Shown here: positions 1-7,948 of the stretch, piece by piece
Position numbering within the stretch: position 1 is the stretch's first letter
Layout of the letters: each line of letters begins with the position of its first letter
The notes under the pieces: generated by a model
Seen by the model: only the letters and a program-made list of their open reading frames with translations
What the model was told of the DNA's origin: nothing
Database searches by the model: none
Translations under genes and position numbers: made by a program
Assembly: GCA_025353765.1 (NCBI GenBank)
Contig: JANXOD010000008.1
Location: 434,001-498,000, forward strand
Length of the DNA stretch: 64,000 nt
Source of the DNA: Sphingobacteriales bacterium
Lineage (GTDB): Bacteria > Bacteroidota > Bacteroidia > Sphingobacteriales > Sphingobacteriaceae
Reading direction: 5' to 3'

Positions 1-35
1 TAGCAGCCGGAAAGAAAAATCCAGCTGAAAAATAA
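1..35 (+). CDS. possible 3' end of a gene cut by the window edge
   Basis: Reading from base 3 gives ten codons ending AAGKKNPAEK and then TAA at 33-35. A short Ala/Lys-rich tail like this is common at the C-terminus of bacterial proteins, but ten codons are too few to identify anything, and the other frames cannot be excluded. Confidence 0.25.
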   Translation, partial: AAGKKNPAEK

Positions 36-118
36 TGCTTATCAAAAGGTTTCTCTAATTACTTATCAAAAAACAAACAAAGAATATCAATACTATACCC
101 GAAATTCCATTTTTTTTC

Positions 119-126
119 TACTTTTG
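119..126 (+). promoter_or_regulatory. -7 box of the SRP RNA promoter
   Basis: TACTTTTG fits the Bacteroidota -7 consensus TAnnTTTG and lies 4 bases before the first base of the SRP RNA stem, which is the right spacing for initiation at about 131-133. No convincing -33 TTG was seen. Confidence 0.55.
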
Positions 127-130
127 TCGC

Positions 131-230
131 GGGCAAGTCTTTTACGACCAGCTCCCTTCGAACTCCCCCAGGGTGGGAACGCAGCAAGGGTAGAAGGTTG
201 TAGCGGTGCGATAAAAGGTGCTTGCCCATT
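131..230 (+). ncRNA. ffs: signal recognition particle RNA, small bacterial type
   Basis: This is the 4.5S-type SRP RNA that pairs with Ffh and targets membrane and exported proteins to the translocon. The ends GGGCAAG (131-137) and CTTGCCC (221-227) are complementary and close the hairpin. The apical part carries the conserved symmetric loop and tetraloop region, with GGTGGGAAC followed by GCAGCAAGGG, flanked by pairing arms (CCCTTCG / AGAAGG). A run of eight T at 230-237 supplies the terminator. About 100 nt is the normal size for the small form without an Alu domain. Ends are estimated from the closing stem and not from transcript data. Confidence 0.9.
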
Positions 231-372
231 TTTTTAATTTGCTGATGTGGCTATGAGTTAATGAACTCGACTCTTAACAGCCAGAAAAATTCTCTTCTTT
301 AAAATCGCAAGAATCTTTGAGAATTAAATTATTAGCATATTTTTCACATTATTATATTAACACATTAAAACA

Positions 373-1032
373 ATGAAATTTTTTATAGATACAGCAAATC
401 TTGCACAAATTAAAGAAGCACAGGATTTAGGCGTTTTAGACGGAGTAACCACTAACCCAAGCCTGATGGCTAAGGAAGGAATTACCGGACATAAAAATGT
501 AATAAACCATTATAAAGCCATTTGTGATATTGTTGAAGGCGATGTGAGTGCCGAAGTAATTGCAACTGATTTTGCGGGAATGGTTAAGGAAGGTGAAGAG
601 TTAGCTGCATTAAACCCTAAAATTGTGGTTAAAGTACCCATGATTGCCGAAGGCATTAAAGCCATTAAATATTTTTCTTCTAAAGGCATCAAAACCAATT
701 GTACCCTTGTGTTTTCGGCAGGACAAGCTTTGTTGGCTGCAAAAGTAGGTGCAACTTATGTATCTCCATTTATTGGACGTTTAGATGATGTTTCAACAGA
801 TGGTTTAACACTTATTGAAGACATCCGTTTAATTTATGATAATTACGGATACGAAACTCAAATTCTGGCCGCTTCTGTACGTCACCCAATGCATATTATT
901 AATTGTGCAAAAATTGGAGCTGATGTAATTACAGGGCCATTATCTGCCATGATCGCTTTAATGAAACATCCGCTTACAGACAACGGACTTGCCCAGTTTT
1001 TAGCAGATCATGCTAAAGCTGCAGGCAAATAA
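373..1032 (+). CDS. fsa: transaldolase, fructose-6-phosphate aldolase (TalC/FSA) type
   Basis: Small class I aldolase of the TalC/FSA group, which transfers a dihydroxyacetone unit in the non-oxidative pentose phosphate pathway or cleaves fructose 6-phosphate. The 219 residues match the family's usual 215-220. Visible motifs are FIDTANL at the N-terminus, GVTTNPSL (24-31) and KVPM with the Schiff-base lysine at K87; [12 protein letters not shown] and GADVITGP follow the standard barrel order. In Bacteroidota these short proteins usually work as transaldolases, so the exact substrate is not decided by the sequence. The gene stands alone, convergent with the phosphatase gene downstream. Confidence 0.9.
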   Translation: MKFFIDTANLAQIKEAQDLGVLDGVTTNPSLMAKEGITGHKNVINHYKAICDIVEGDVSAEVIATDFAGMVKEGEELAALNPKIVVKVPMIAEGIKAIKYFSSKGIKTNCTLVFSAGQALLAAKVGATYVSPFIGRLDDVSTDGLTLIEDIRLIYDNYGYETQILAASVRHPMHIINCAKIGADVITGPLSAMIALMKHPLTDNGLAQFLADHAKAAGK

Positions 1033-1060
1033 TCCCCAATCTAATTCTCATAAAAAATAT

Positions 1061-1097
1061 AAAATAAGAGGTTCACGAGAGTAAACCTCTTATTTTA
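1061..1097. terminator. bidirectional terminator between fsa and the gmhB-like gene
   Basis: AAAATAAGAGGTT and AACCTCTTATTTT form a 13-bp stem around a ten-base loop. It sits between two convergent genes and has A/T-rich flanks on both sides. It overlaps the last codons of the minus-strand gene, whose stop is at 1090-1092. Confidence 0.75.
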
Positions 1098-1584
1098 TCA
1101 AATGCAGCACTTCAGTAATCGGCTGATCGCTATCAATTAAGATGCCCTTCACCCCTGCTGCTTCGCCCGCCAATACATCCCGTTCACGATCGCCAATAAA
1201 ATAAGATTTTGCTGCGTCTACCCGGTAACGGGCAATGGCTTTCTCCAACATGATAGAACCCGGTTTCCGGCAAAGACATTTTCCATTATATTCGGGATGA
1301 TGATTGCAATAATATATGTAGGTAAGATGTATTCCCTGTTCAGCATACGTTTTGCGCAGGTGCTGGTGCATTTTTGATAGGTCTACATCGGTATACCAAC
1401 CTTTTGCCAAACCACCCTGATTGGTAATAACAATTAGTAAATAACCCCGCTCCTGAAGCTCTAATAAAGGTTTAAAATTATGCTCCAACACCTTAAAATC
1501 GGCTACACGACAAACATAATCCCCCAGCTCTTTATTTAAAACTCCATCCCTATCTAAAAAAACTGCTTTATTCTGCTTCTCCAT
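1090..1584 (-). CDS. gmhB: D-glycero-D-manno-heptose 1,7-bisphosphate phosphatase-like HAD-IIIA protein
   Basis: HAD-superfamily phosphatase that would remove the C7 phosphate of heptose bisphosphate in lipopolysaccharide core precursor synthesis. The N-terminal motif FLDRDGVLN supplies the nucleophile and acid aspartates D11 and D13. A Cys/His cluster CNHHPEY followed by CLCRKPG matches the zinc-binding loop typical of GmhB. Motif III/IV is seen as YFIGDRERDVLAG. At 164 residues it is slightly shorter than E. coli GmhB (191). Some family members act on other sugar or amino acid phosphates, and no heptose gene lies beside it, so the substrate is inferred. Confidence 0.8.
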   Translation of the reverse strand: MEKQNKAVFLDRDGVLNKELGDYVCRVADFKVLEHNFKPLLELQERGYLLIVITNQGGLAKGWYTDVDLSKMHQHLRKTYAEQGIHLTYIYYCNHHPEYNGKCLCRKPGSIMLEKAIARYRVDAAKSYFIGDRERDVLAGEAAGVKGILIDSDQPITEVLHLIK

Positions 1585-1628
1585 ATTTATAAAACAAATT
1601 TACATTTCTAAAGTAAAGTATTCAGGGC

Positions 1629-1660
1629 TTGCTAACTTATCGTTAAAAAAACTATCTTTA
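1629..1660 (+). promoter_or_regulatory. candidate promoter of the OPT transporter
   Basis: TTG (1629-1631) and TATCTTTA (1653-1660) are separated by 21 bases, inside the 17-23 range usual for Bacteroidota -33/-7 elements; the -7 box has one mismatch to TAnnTTTG. It lies 27 bases before the ATG. Confidence 0.4.
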
Positions 1661-1687
1661 AAATCGCGAAAACTAAAATTAAATTAC

Positions 1688-3745
1688 ATGTCAGAAGTAA
1701 AAACAGAAAAAGAATTTAAACCTTATATCCCTGCGAGTAGTAAAGTAGCAGAATTTACGGTTAAGTCCATTTTATTGGGTGCATTATTTGGAATTATTTT
1801 CGGTGCAGCAACCGTTTATTTAGCTTTAAAAGCTGGTTTAACCGTTTCTGCATCTATTCCAATTGCAGTGTTAGCCATATCTATCGGACGCAAATTTTTT
1901 AAAACTACTATTTTAGAGAACAACATTATTCAAACTACCGGCTCGGCGGGAGAATCTATTGCCGCAGGAGTAGTATTTACCCTTCCGGGATTTCTTTTTC
2001 TTTCGGCAGGAAGTAATGGCGAAGGATTCTTTTCTTATTGGCCGATATTTTTTCTGGCCGCATTAGGTGGAATATTGGGTACCTTGATGATGATCCCACT
2101 ACGTAAATCATTAATTGTAGATGAACATGAGGCACTTCCTTATCCGGAAGGAACAGCCTGTGCAGCCGTATTAATTGCCGGAGAAAAAGGTGGAGATTTC
2201 GCAAAGCCTGCTTACTATGGATTAGCCTTTGCCTTTGCCTACGCTATCCTGCAAAAAGTATTTCATATTATAGCAGAAACCCCGGCCTGGGTAAGTCAGC
2301 AAAGCAATAAATATTTTCCTTCTGCTACTTTAAACGGCGATATCACACCTGAATATTTAGGTGTTGGCTATATTATAGGCCCAAGAATAGCCGGAGTATT
2401 AGTGGCCGGTGGCGTATTAGCCTGGTTAGGATTAATTCCGCTTTTAGCTTCCTTGGTTCCGGCAGATACCACGGCTTTCCAATTGGTTAAATTAGGATAT
2501 TTAAAAGATATATTAACTCCCGGCGGACCGGGCGGCTGGAATCCGGCTACACATTCCTTTGCCGATACTGCTTCAGCCATATACCGGGCCTATGTACGAC
2601 AAATTGGTGCAGGTGCCGTTGCGGCCGGAGGTTTTATTACCTTAGTTAAAACCATCCCAACTATTGTATCTTCTTTCAAATCAAGTTTGGCATCCATCAA
2701 TAAAACAGACGAACAGAAGAAAGCAATAAAACGTACCGATGATGATCTTTCTTTCAAAACCGTGATTTTTGGAAGTATCGCCTTAATCGTTTTAATGGTT
2801 GTATTGCCTCAAATTCCCGGTGACTCTGTGCTTAATAAATTGTTGATCGGTGTATTGGTTATTGTATTTGGTTTTTTCTTCGTTACGGTATCCAGTCGTA
2901 TTGTTGGGCTAATTGGTTCATCGTCTAATCCTATTTCCGGTATGACCATTGCCACCTTAATGGGAACTTGTTTGGTTTTTGTAAGCATCGGCTGGACGGG
3001 GCATTTATACGAACCTATGGCTTTAGTAGTGGGAAGTATGATATGCATCGCGGCTGCCAATGCAGGAGCCACTTCGCAGGATTTAAAAACAGGATATATT
3101 GTAGGTGCTACTCCAAAATACCAGCAAATCGCTTTATTTATAGGTGCTATTGTTTCTGCTGTTGTTATTGGTGTTACCTTGTCTATTTTAGATCGTCCAA
3201 CACAAAGTATGCTTGCCCAGGGAATTCATCATGCAATAGGTACCGATCTTTATCCTGCTCCTCAGGGCACATTAATGGCCACTTTAATAAGAGGCTTATT
3301 ATCCTTTAATCTGGATTGGCAGTTTGTGTTAGTGGGCGTTTTTCTATCCATTACCATGGAACTTTGCGGAGTAAAATCACTTTCATTTGCTGTGGGCGCT
3401 TATTTACCGCTTGCTACAACCTTACCTATTTTTGCCGGTGGTGCTATTAAAGGATTAGTAGACTGGAGAGCAAAAAAGAAAAATGAACAAACGGAGGAGG
3501 ATGAATTAGGGAAAGGAAGTTTATTTGCTACCGGTTTAGTTGCCGGAGGTGCCTTAATGGGCGTAATCTATGCCTTCTTAAAAGCCTTTGAAGTAACTGC
3601 AACTCCGGTTGATAAATTGAATATAGAGGAATCCTTAACTAGCAGCTTAGGTTCAGGAGGATATCAGATCATGGGTTTTATTTTCTTTGTAATTATGGGA
3701 TTGGCACTTTATAAAATTGCGATACAGAAAACGAAAGAAGTTTAG
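1688..3745 (+). CDS. OPT-family oligopeptide transporter
   Basis: Inner-membrane transporter of the OPT superfamily, expected to import small peptides or metal-siderophore-like compounds using the proton gradient. The 685 residues contain at least twelve strongly hydrophobic segments spread along the length. The N-terminal half holds AATVYLALKAGLTVSASIP and NIIQTTGSAGESIAAG, which are hallmark patterns of the bacterial OPT branch, followed by LPYPEGTACAAVL. A cytosolic charged stretch near 590-605 separates the last helices. The ATG is preceded by an A/T-rich leader. It is monocistronic, with a strong terminator after it. Substrate is not predictable from sequence. Confidence 0.9.
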   Translation: MSEVKTEKEFKPYIPASSKVAEFTVKSILLGALFGIIFGAATVYLALKAGLTVSASIPIAVLAISIGRKFFKTTILENNIIQTTGSAGESIAAGVVFTLPGFLFLSAGSNGEGFFSYWPIFFLAALGGILGTLMMIPLRKSLIVDEHEALPYPEGTACAAVLIAGEKGGDFAKPAYYGLAFAFAYAILQKVFHIIAETPAWVSQQSNKYFPSATLNGDITPEYLGVGYIIGPRIAGVLVAGGVLAWLGLIPLLASLVPADTTAFQLVKLGYLKDILTPGGPGGWNPATHSFADTASAIYRAYVRQIGAGAVAAGGFITLVKTIPTIVSSFKSSLASINKTDEQKKAIKRTDDDLSFKTVIFGSIALIVLMVVLPQIPGDSVLNKLLIGVLVIVFGFFFVTVSSRIVGLIGSSSNPISGMTIATLMGTCLVFVSIGWTGHLYEPMALVVGSMICIAAANAGATSQDLKTGYIVGATPKYQQIALFIGAIVSAVVIGVTLSILDRPTQSMLAQGIHHAIGTDLYPAPQGTLMATLIRGLLSFNLDWQFVLVGVFLSITMELCGVKSLSFAVGAYLPLATTLPIFAGGAIKGLVDWRAKKKNEQTEEDELGKGSLFATGLVAGGALMGVIYAFLKAFEVTATPVDKLNIEESLTSSLGSGGYQIMGFIFFVIMGLALYKIAIQKTKEV

Positions 3746-3791
3746 AGGTTTCACAAACTGTTTTATGTCCTGATAATCTCCATCCATTTTG

Positions 3792-3828
3792 AATTAAAAA
3801 AAGCCGGAAGTTCCGGCTTTTTTTAATT
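3792..3828. terminator. bidirectional terminator between OPT gene and 3833 gene
   Basis: AAGCCGGAA-G-TTCCGGCTT is a perfect 9-bp stem flanked by AAAAA upstream and TTTTTT downstream, so it can serve both convergent genes. Confidence 0.9.
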
Positions 3829-3832
3829 CAAT

Positions 3833-4207
3833 CTATGCAACTTTCACCTTTTTAGGGGCGGGCGTATCAAATACATCATAACCCCATTCACCTAATTTTT
3901 GAGGACTTTTGCTGTTAACGCCCTTTAGTAAATCACGGGTTGCCTTAACAATACCTGCAATATCGCCCATAAGCTTATTACGTGTTTCGTAAGCCTCCTT
4001 CATCTTCTTTTCATAACCCTCTGCTTCATCATGCTTCGCTAAGGCTGCTACCAGATTAGGGCCAATAACACTCCAATCATAATCTTGCAGGGTAGTTAAG
4101 GGACTGCTATTTCCATCTGCTACATGTTTTTGATAGATTTTTTCGCCAAGAGTTAATAACTCTTCCACATTTTTGGGTATGTCTACCCTTACACTTTTGT
4201 TTGCCAT
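3833..4207 (-). CDS. conserved hypothetical small helical protein
   Basis: Family not recognised. I chose the ATG that gives MANKSVRVDIP (125 residues); a start ten codons further out is possible but adds a Phe/Ile-rich stretch that is unlikely to be translated. The protein is soluble, without signal peptide or membrane segment, predicted mostly helical, with a charged central part (KHDEAEGYEKKMKEAYETRNK) and a C-terminal Lys/Pro tail ending KKVKVA. It has its own terminator and faces the repeat array at 4.3 kb. Confidence 0.75.
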   Translation of the reverse strand: MANKSVRVDIPKNVEELLTLGEKIYQKHVADGNSSPLTTLQDYDWSVIGPNLVAALAKHDEAEGYEKKMKEAYETRNKLMGDIAGIVKATRDLLKGVNSKSPQKLGEWGYDVFDTPAPKKVKVA

Positions 4208-4322
4208 AAAATTTATGTTTTTGATAAATAAAAACACAAGATATAAAATTAATATTTATAATAAAATATTAATAATTTATATAATTATAGTTTAATTATT
4301 AAAATTTAAAATTGAATTTGGC

Positions 4323-4675
4323 ATGATTAACATGGATATTACTGTTTTCAAAGTTGAATTTGCCGTTTTCAATGTTGATTTTGCCAAAGTCAAAGTTGAT
4401 ATTGCCATTTCCAATGTTGACATTGCCAATGTCAAGGTTGACTTTCCTATTTCCAATATTGATTTTGCTAATGTCAAAGTTGATATTGCCGTTTCCAATG
4501 TTGACATTGCCAATGTCAAGGTTGACTTTCCTGTTTCCAATATTGATTTTACCAATGTCAAAGTTGATATTGCTGTTTTCAATGTTGAATTGTTATTTCC
4601 AATGTTGATTTTGCTGTTTCAACGTTGAATTTTCATTTCCAACGTTAAATTGCTCATGTTAAGGTTGCTTTCTTC
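4323..4675. repeat. tandem array A: 21-bp units, 84-bp higher-order repeat
   Basis: About 17 consecutive units of 21 bp (for instance 4344-4364, 4365-4385, 4386-4406 and so on), with only three units near the right end losing one or two bases. Two unit types alternate, one beginning AATGTCAA and one beginning TTTCCAA, so the array is a 42-bp dimer repeat; 4386-4469 and 4470-4553 are nearly identical 84-bp copies. Because 21 is divisible by three, long open frames appear on both strands (heptads such as NVKVDIA), but these are a by-product of periodicity. No start signal or family supports a protein. Confidence 0.9.
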
Positions 4676-4886
4676 ATCTTTATCTTCCACCGATTAAACC
4701 CGGCTATATTCAGTTCCTGCATTTATGTATAAAAAATCAGATGGATCAGATAAGGCCTGGAGAGGCACAAAGCAAAGGGCACTTAGGCTAAGAAACTTTC
4801 ATATATTTACCGGTTAACAGCAAAAAAATTGTGCTGAAATAGTTTAGAAAACTTACGTGTCATTATATGATAATAAAGAATACCCC

Positions 4887-7292
4887 ATGAGCCTTTATAA
4901 AAAATTGCAGCAAGCCAGTAGTGAAGAAGATGTTAAAGACGCTTATATAAAAGCCCTTAATTTAAAAGAATACCAAAAAAACCTGGTAGACATTCAAACC
5001 AAAGAAATTTGGTTTGAAGCAAAGCATCATGCAAAACTGTCCACTTATGCCATGTTTACCCAGTTAATGCATTATGTGCAGGATGCATTAAATAAAGGGC
5101 AATATATTCCGCCCTTTTTAGCGGTAATTGATACCCAGAAAGCAGCCATTATGAAAAGTGAGGATGTGTTGCCATTCCTTGCTAAAAAAACCATCAAATG
5201 GGGTACATCGGCAAGTGGTTATACACAAGAAGCTTTAGATGCGGTCTCTGCTCATATAGGTACCCATTTTGTCTCTTTCAAAATTGAAACCCATGAAGAT
5301 GAGTTTATCAGCACCATAAAAAATGCCATTAAAAGTGGCGATATTATCAGGACAGCCATTACGCCCGATAATCTGAAACAGGTATTTGATAAATGGGTGG
5401 CCATGATTGGGAGAGAAATTAAAGGCATAGCCGAAGAAGATTATGCACTCTTGTTTTTTGCAGATATTATGCATGATGGCACCCTGTTTACCCATAATGA
5501 TTTACCCGCAGAGTTGATGCACAAAAACGGGGCCCCTGTATTTAGCCTTAGCGGACGAATTTATGAACTGGGCAATAAAGAAGGTTACCGCCAGTTTTGG
5601 GCTATTTATCATAAACCACCCAAAGCAGAATACCGCAACTATTTATTAGAGCGGCGTGATAGTTTAATTCCTTTAGATGAGCGCAGTTTTAAAGGAGCAT
5701 TTTATACGCCTCTAAATGTGGTAGATAAAGCTTATGATAAATTAGCCGAAACGCTGGGCGAAAACTGGCAGAAAGAGTATATCGTTTGGGATATGTGTTG
5801 CGGTGTAGGTAATTTGGAAGTGAAGCATAGCAACCCACGCAATATTTACATGAGCACCTTAGACAGTGCCGATATAGATGTAATGAAAGCCACCAAAACC
5901 TGCGTGGCCGCACAACGTTTTCAATATGATTATTTGAATGACGACATTACGGATGATGGACAAATAGATTATACCCTTACTAACAAAATACCCGATGGTT
6001 TACGCAAAGCGATAGCGGAAGGCAAAAAGATATTGGTATTAATTAATCCGCCTTATGCGGAGGCAACTAGTTCCGAAAATGTAAGTTCAAGTGGAGCAGC
6101 AGAAGGAAGTAAGACAGGAGTAGCAAAAACAAAGCTTGCTGCTACTGCAATGAAAGAGTTTGGAAAAGCAAGTAATGAATTGTTTACACAATTTGTTGCT
6201 AGAGTTGCAAAAGAAATACCTACTGCAACTTTGGCTATGTTTAGTAAATTGAAATATGTAAATTCTCAGACGTTAGATGTCTTTCGTAATAATTGGCATG
6301 CTAAATATTTAGGAGGGTTTGTTGTGCATAGTAAATCCTTCGATGGTTTAAAAGGAGAATTTCCTATTGGTTTTTTAATATGGAATACGAATCAAAATAT
6401 AAAAAAGAAAGAACATATTCTTGAAATTTCAACTGATGTTTTTGATAAAAATGTTCAGCCTATAGGCGAAAAAAGTTTCTATAATTTACCGAATAACCAA
6501 TTGCTTACAAATTGGATTGAAAGACCTAAATCCAATAAAGATGATGTTATTCCATTAAAAAATTGTATTACACCAGCAACAGCTTCAAAAGACTTGAGAG
6601 GGACAAAATGGTCAGACAATGCAATTGCCTATATGTGGTGTAATAGCAATGATGTGCAACAAGCACCAAGAACAGCATTGTTTTCTTCTGGATTTAATGG
6701 AGGGCATGGTATTTTTATTACTTCTGAAAACCTTTGGCAAGCGGCAGTTGTATTTACTGTTCGCAAAATAATAAAACCCACATGGCTCAATGATAGGGAC
6801 CAATTTTTACAACCTACTGAACCATTAACCGAAGAGTTTAAAAATGATTGTCTTGTTTGGATGTTATTTAACGGCAGCAATTTAACCGCCAGCGCTAATG
6901 ATTTGGAATGGAATGATAAAAAATGGAGTATTGTAAATCATTTTATTCCCTTTACAGAAGAAGAAGTGAATGCCCCTGAGCGTTTTGAATCTGATTTTAT
7001 GGTGCAATATCTGGCAGGTAAAACATTTTCAAACGAAGCTAATGAGGTACTAAGGACAGGTAAAGTACTGTGGCAAGCCTATTTTGCACATACCGATGTA
7101 AGAATGGTGAGGGATGAGTTTATGTTAAACCGTGCAGATGTGGGTTGGTACCAAATTAGGAAAGCCCTGCAAACCCGCAATATCAGCGGTGATTTTGCTC
7201 CCGTAAGTTTCAAACCTTTCGAAGAAGCTTATAAAGCCCTGAGCGAGAAATTGCAACCTCAGGTATATGAATTAGGGTTTTTAAGGGTTTAA
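4887..7292 (+). CDS. single-chain restriction-modification enzyme (type IIG-like N6-adenine methyltransferase with nuclease domain)
   Basis: Predicted self-contained restriction-modification protein. A GTG 10 codons upstream (4857) is also open; I prefer the ATG at 4887, and MSLY occurs at both starts. Numbering from the GTG: a PD-(D/E)XK-like nuclease motif with D45, E54 and K56 (VDIQTKEIWFEAK) lies at the N-terminus; the methyltransferase follows with GAFYTP, motif I DMCCGVGNLE from D312 and the amino-methyltransferase motif IV NPPY at 397-400. The C-terminal 350 residues should contain target recognition. About 800 residues suits type IIG enzymes. No separate specificity or endonuclease gene is adjacent. 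Bases 6070-6840 are more A/T-rich than the flanks, which may mark an exchanged recognition region. Confidence 0.8.
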   Translation: MSLYKKLQQASSEEDVKDAYIKALNLKEYQKNLVDIQTKEIWFEAKHHAKLSTYAMFTQLMHYVQDALNKGQYIPPFLAVIDTQKAAIMKSEDVLPFLAKKTIKWGTSASGYTQEALDAVSAHIGTHFVSFKIETHEDEFISTIKNAIKSGDIIRTAITPDNLKQVFDKWVAMIGREIKGIAEEDYALLFFADIMHDGTLFTHNDLPAELMHKNGAPVFSLSGRIYELGNKEGYRQFWAIYHKPPKAEYRNYLLERRDSLIPLDERSFKGAFYTPLNVVDKAYDKLAETLGENWQKEYIVWDMCCGVGNLEVKHSNPRNIYMSTLDSADIDVMKATKTCVAAQRFQYDYLNDDITDDGQIDYTLTNKIPDGLRKAIAEGKKILVLINPPYAEATSSENVSSSGAAEGSKTGVAKTKLAATAMKEFGKASNELFTQFVARVAKEIPTATLAMFSKLKYVNSQTLDVFRNNWHAKYLGGFVVHSKSFDGLKGEFPIGFLIWNTNQNIKKKEHILEISTDVFDKNVQPIGEKSFYNLPNNQLLTNWIERPKSNKDDVIPLKNCITPATASKDLRGTKWSDNAIAYMWCNSNDVQQAPRTALFSSGFNGGHGIFITSENLWQAAVVFTVRKIIKPTWLNDRDQFLQPTEPLTEEFKNDCLVWMLFNGSNLTASANDLEWNDKKWSIVNHFIPFTEEEVNAPERFESDFMVQYLAGKTFSNEANEVLRTGKVLWQAYFAHTDVRMVRDEFMLNRADVGWYQIRKALQTRNISGDFAPVSFKPFEEAYKALSEKLQPQVYELGFLRV

Positions 7293-7342
7293 TAAAAGGA
7301 TGGTTGATAACTGGGTTGGCTTGGTATTTTAATTTTGCTTTA

Positions 7343-7368
7343 GCTGTCAGGTGGAAACACCTGACAGC
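7343..7368. repeat. perfect hairpin, REP-like
   Basis: GCTGTCAGGTG and CACCTGACAGC form an 11-bp perfect stem with a GAAA loop. No T-run follows, so it is more like a repeated extragenic palindrome than a rho-independent terminator. Confidence 0.6.
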
Positions 7369-7392
7369 ATTATAAGTATGCAATGTTAATAT

Positions 7393-7410
7393 GAGTCGGA
7401 GACTCTTTTT
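7393..7410 (+). terminator. weak terminator candidate after the restriction-modification gene
   Basis: GAGTC-GGA-GACTC followed by TTTTT. The stem is only five pairs but the T-run is in place, about 100 bases after the stop of the upstream gene. Confidence 0.45.
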
Positions 7411-7489
7411 ATTTGTTAATCCGTAGCGTCCTGCGGAACTCTACGAACAGCGGGTGTATTAATCATTACAATTAACAGGGTTTCTTCAT

Positions 7490-7948
7490 TTAATAATCAG
7501 AACCCAGATAAGTACTCACCTCTATAACTTTATATTGATTAGTTGATAAATATTCTACAATAAATACTCTCTTGTAGGGAAACCTTTTATAATCAAAAAT
7601 GTCATACCTTATATTTTTTAAAACATCAAATTGTTTAGTATTTTTTTTCATAAAATTGCTGTCTCTAACACAATAATTATCTTTACTAATTGTTTCAAGC
7701 TTATATCTGCGCTTTCTCGTAGTGTCTTGTAAAACATATGTATAGGTATATATATCATATTCATATGCAGGCCTGTTTATTTTTTTATCAGGCCTTATTA
7801 CTGCACTATCCTTATAGGTAGTTTTATACATTCCTTTTAAAGGATTTTCTTTAAAAAAAATATATAAATCCGGCTTTACTTTTTTTTGGCCCAAACAAGT
7901 ATTAAAGCCTAATAACAATCCGGATAAGATTATGAATTTATAAATCAT
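7490..7948 (-). CDS. small secreted protein of unknown function, partner of the zincin lipoprotein
   Basis: Family not recognised. The 152 residues start with a signal peptide (MIYKFIILSGLLLGFNTCLGQ) with likely cleavage before QKK, giving a periplasmic or exported protein rich in Tyr, Lys and Asp. Its start overlaps the end of the lipoprotein gene by 11 bases, so the two are almost certainly translated from one message. Translational coupling of a small secreted protein to a metallopeptidase lipoprotein suggests a dedicated inhibitor, chaperone or immunity-like partner, but nothing in the sequence proves this. Confidence 0.75.
   Translation of the reverse strand: MIYKFIILSGLLLGFNTCLGQKKVKPDLYIFFKENPLKGMYKTTYKDSAVIRPDKKINRPAYEYDIYTYTYVLQDTTRKRRYKLETISKDNYCVRDSNFMKKNTKQFDVLKNIRYDIFDYKRFPYKRVFIVEYLSTNQYKVIEVSTYLGSDY

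Noticed and set aside
4323-4628. Open frames of 84-101 codons on both strands with heptad-like repeats (NVKVDIA and similar)
   Set aside because: They follow from the 21-bp tandem repeat, whose length is a multiple of three. There is no start signal, and the frames are open on both strands over the same bases.
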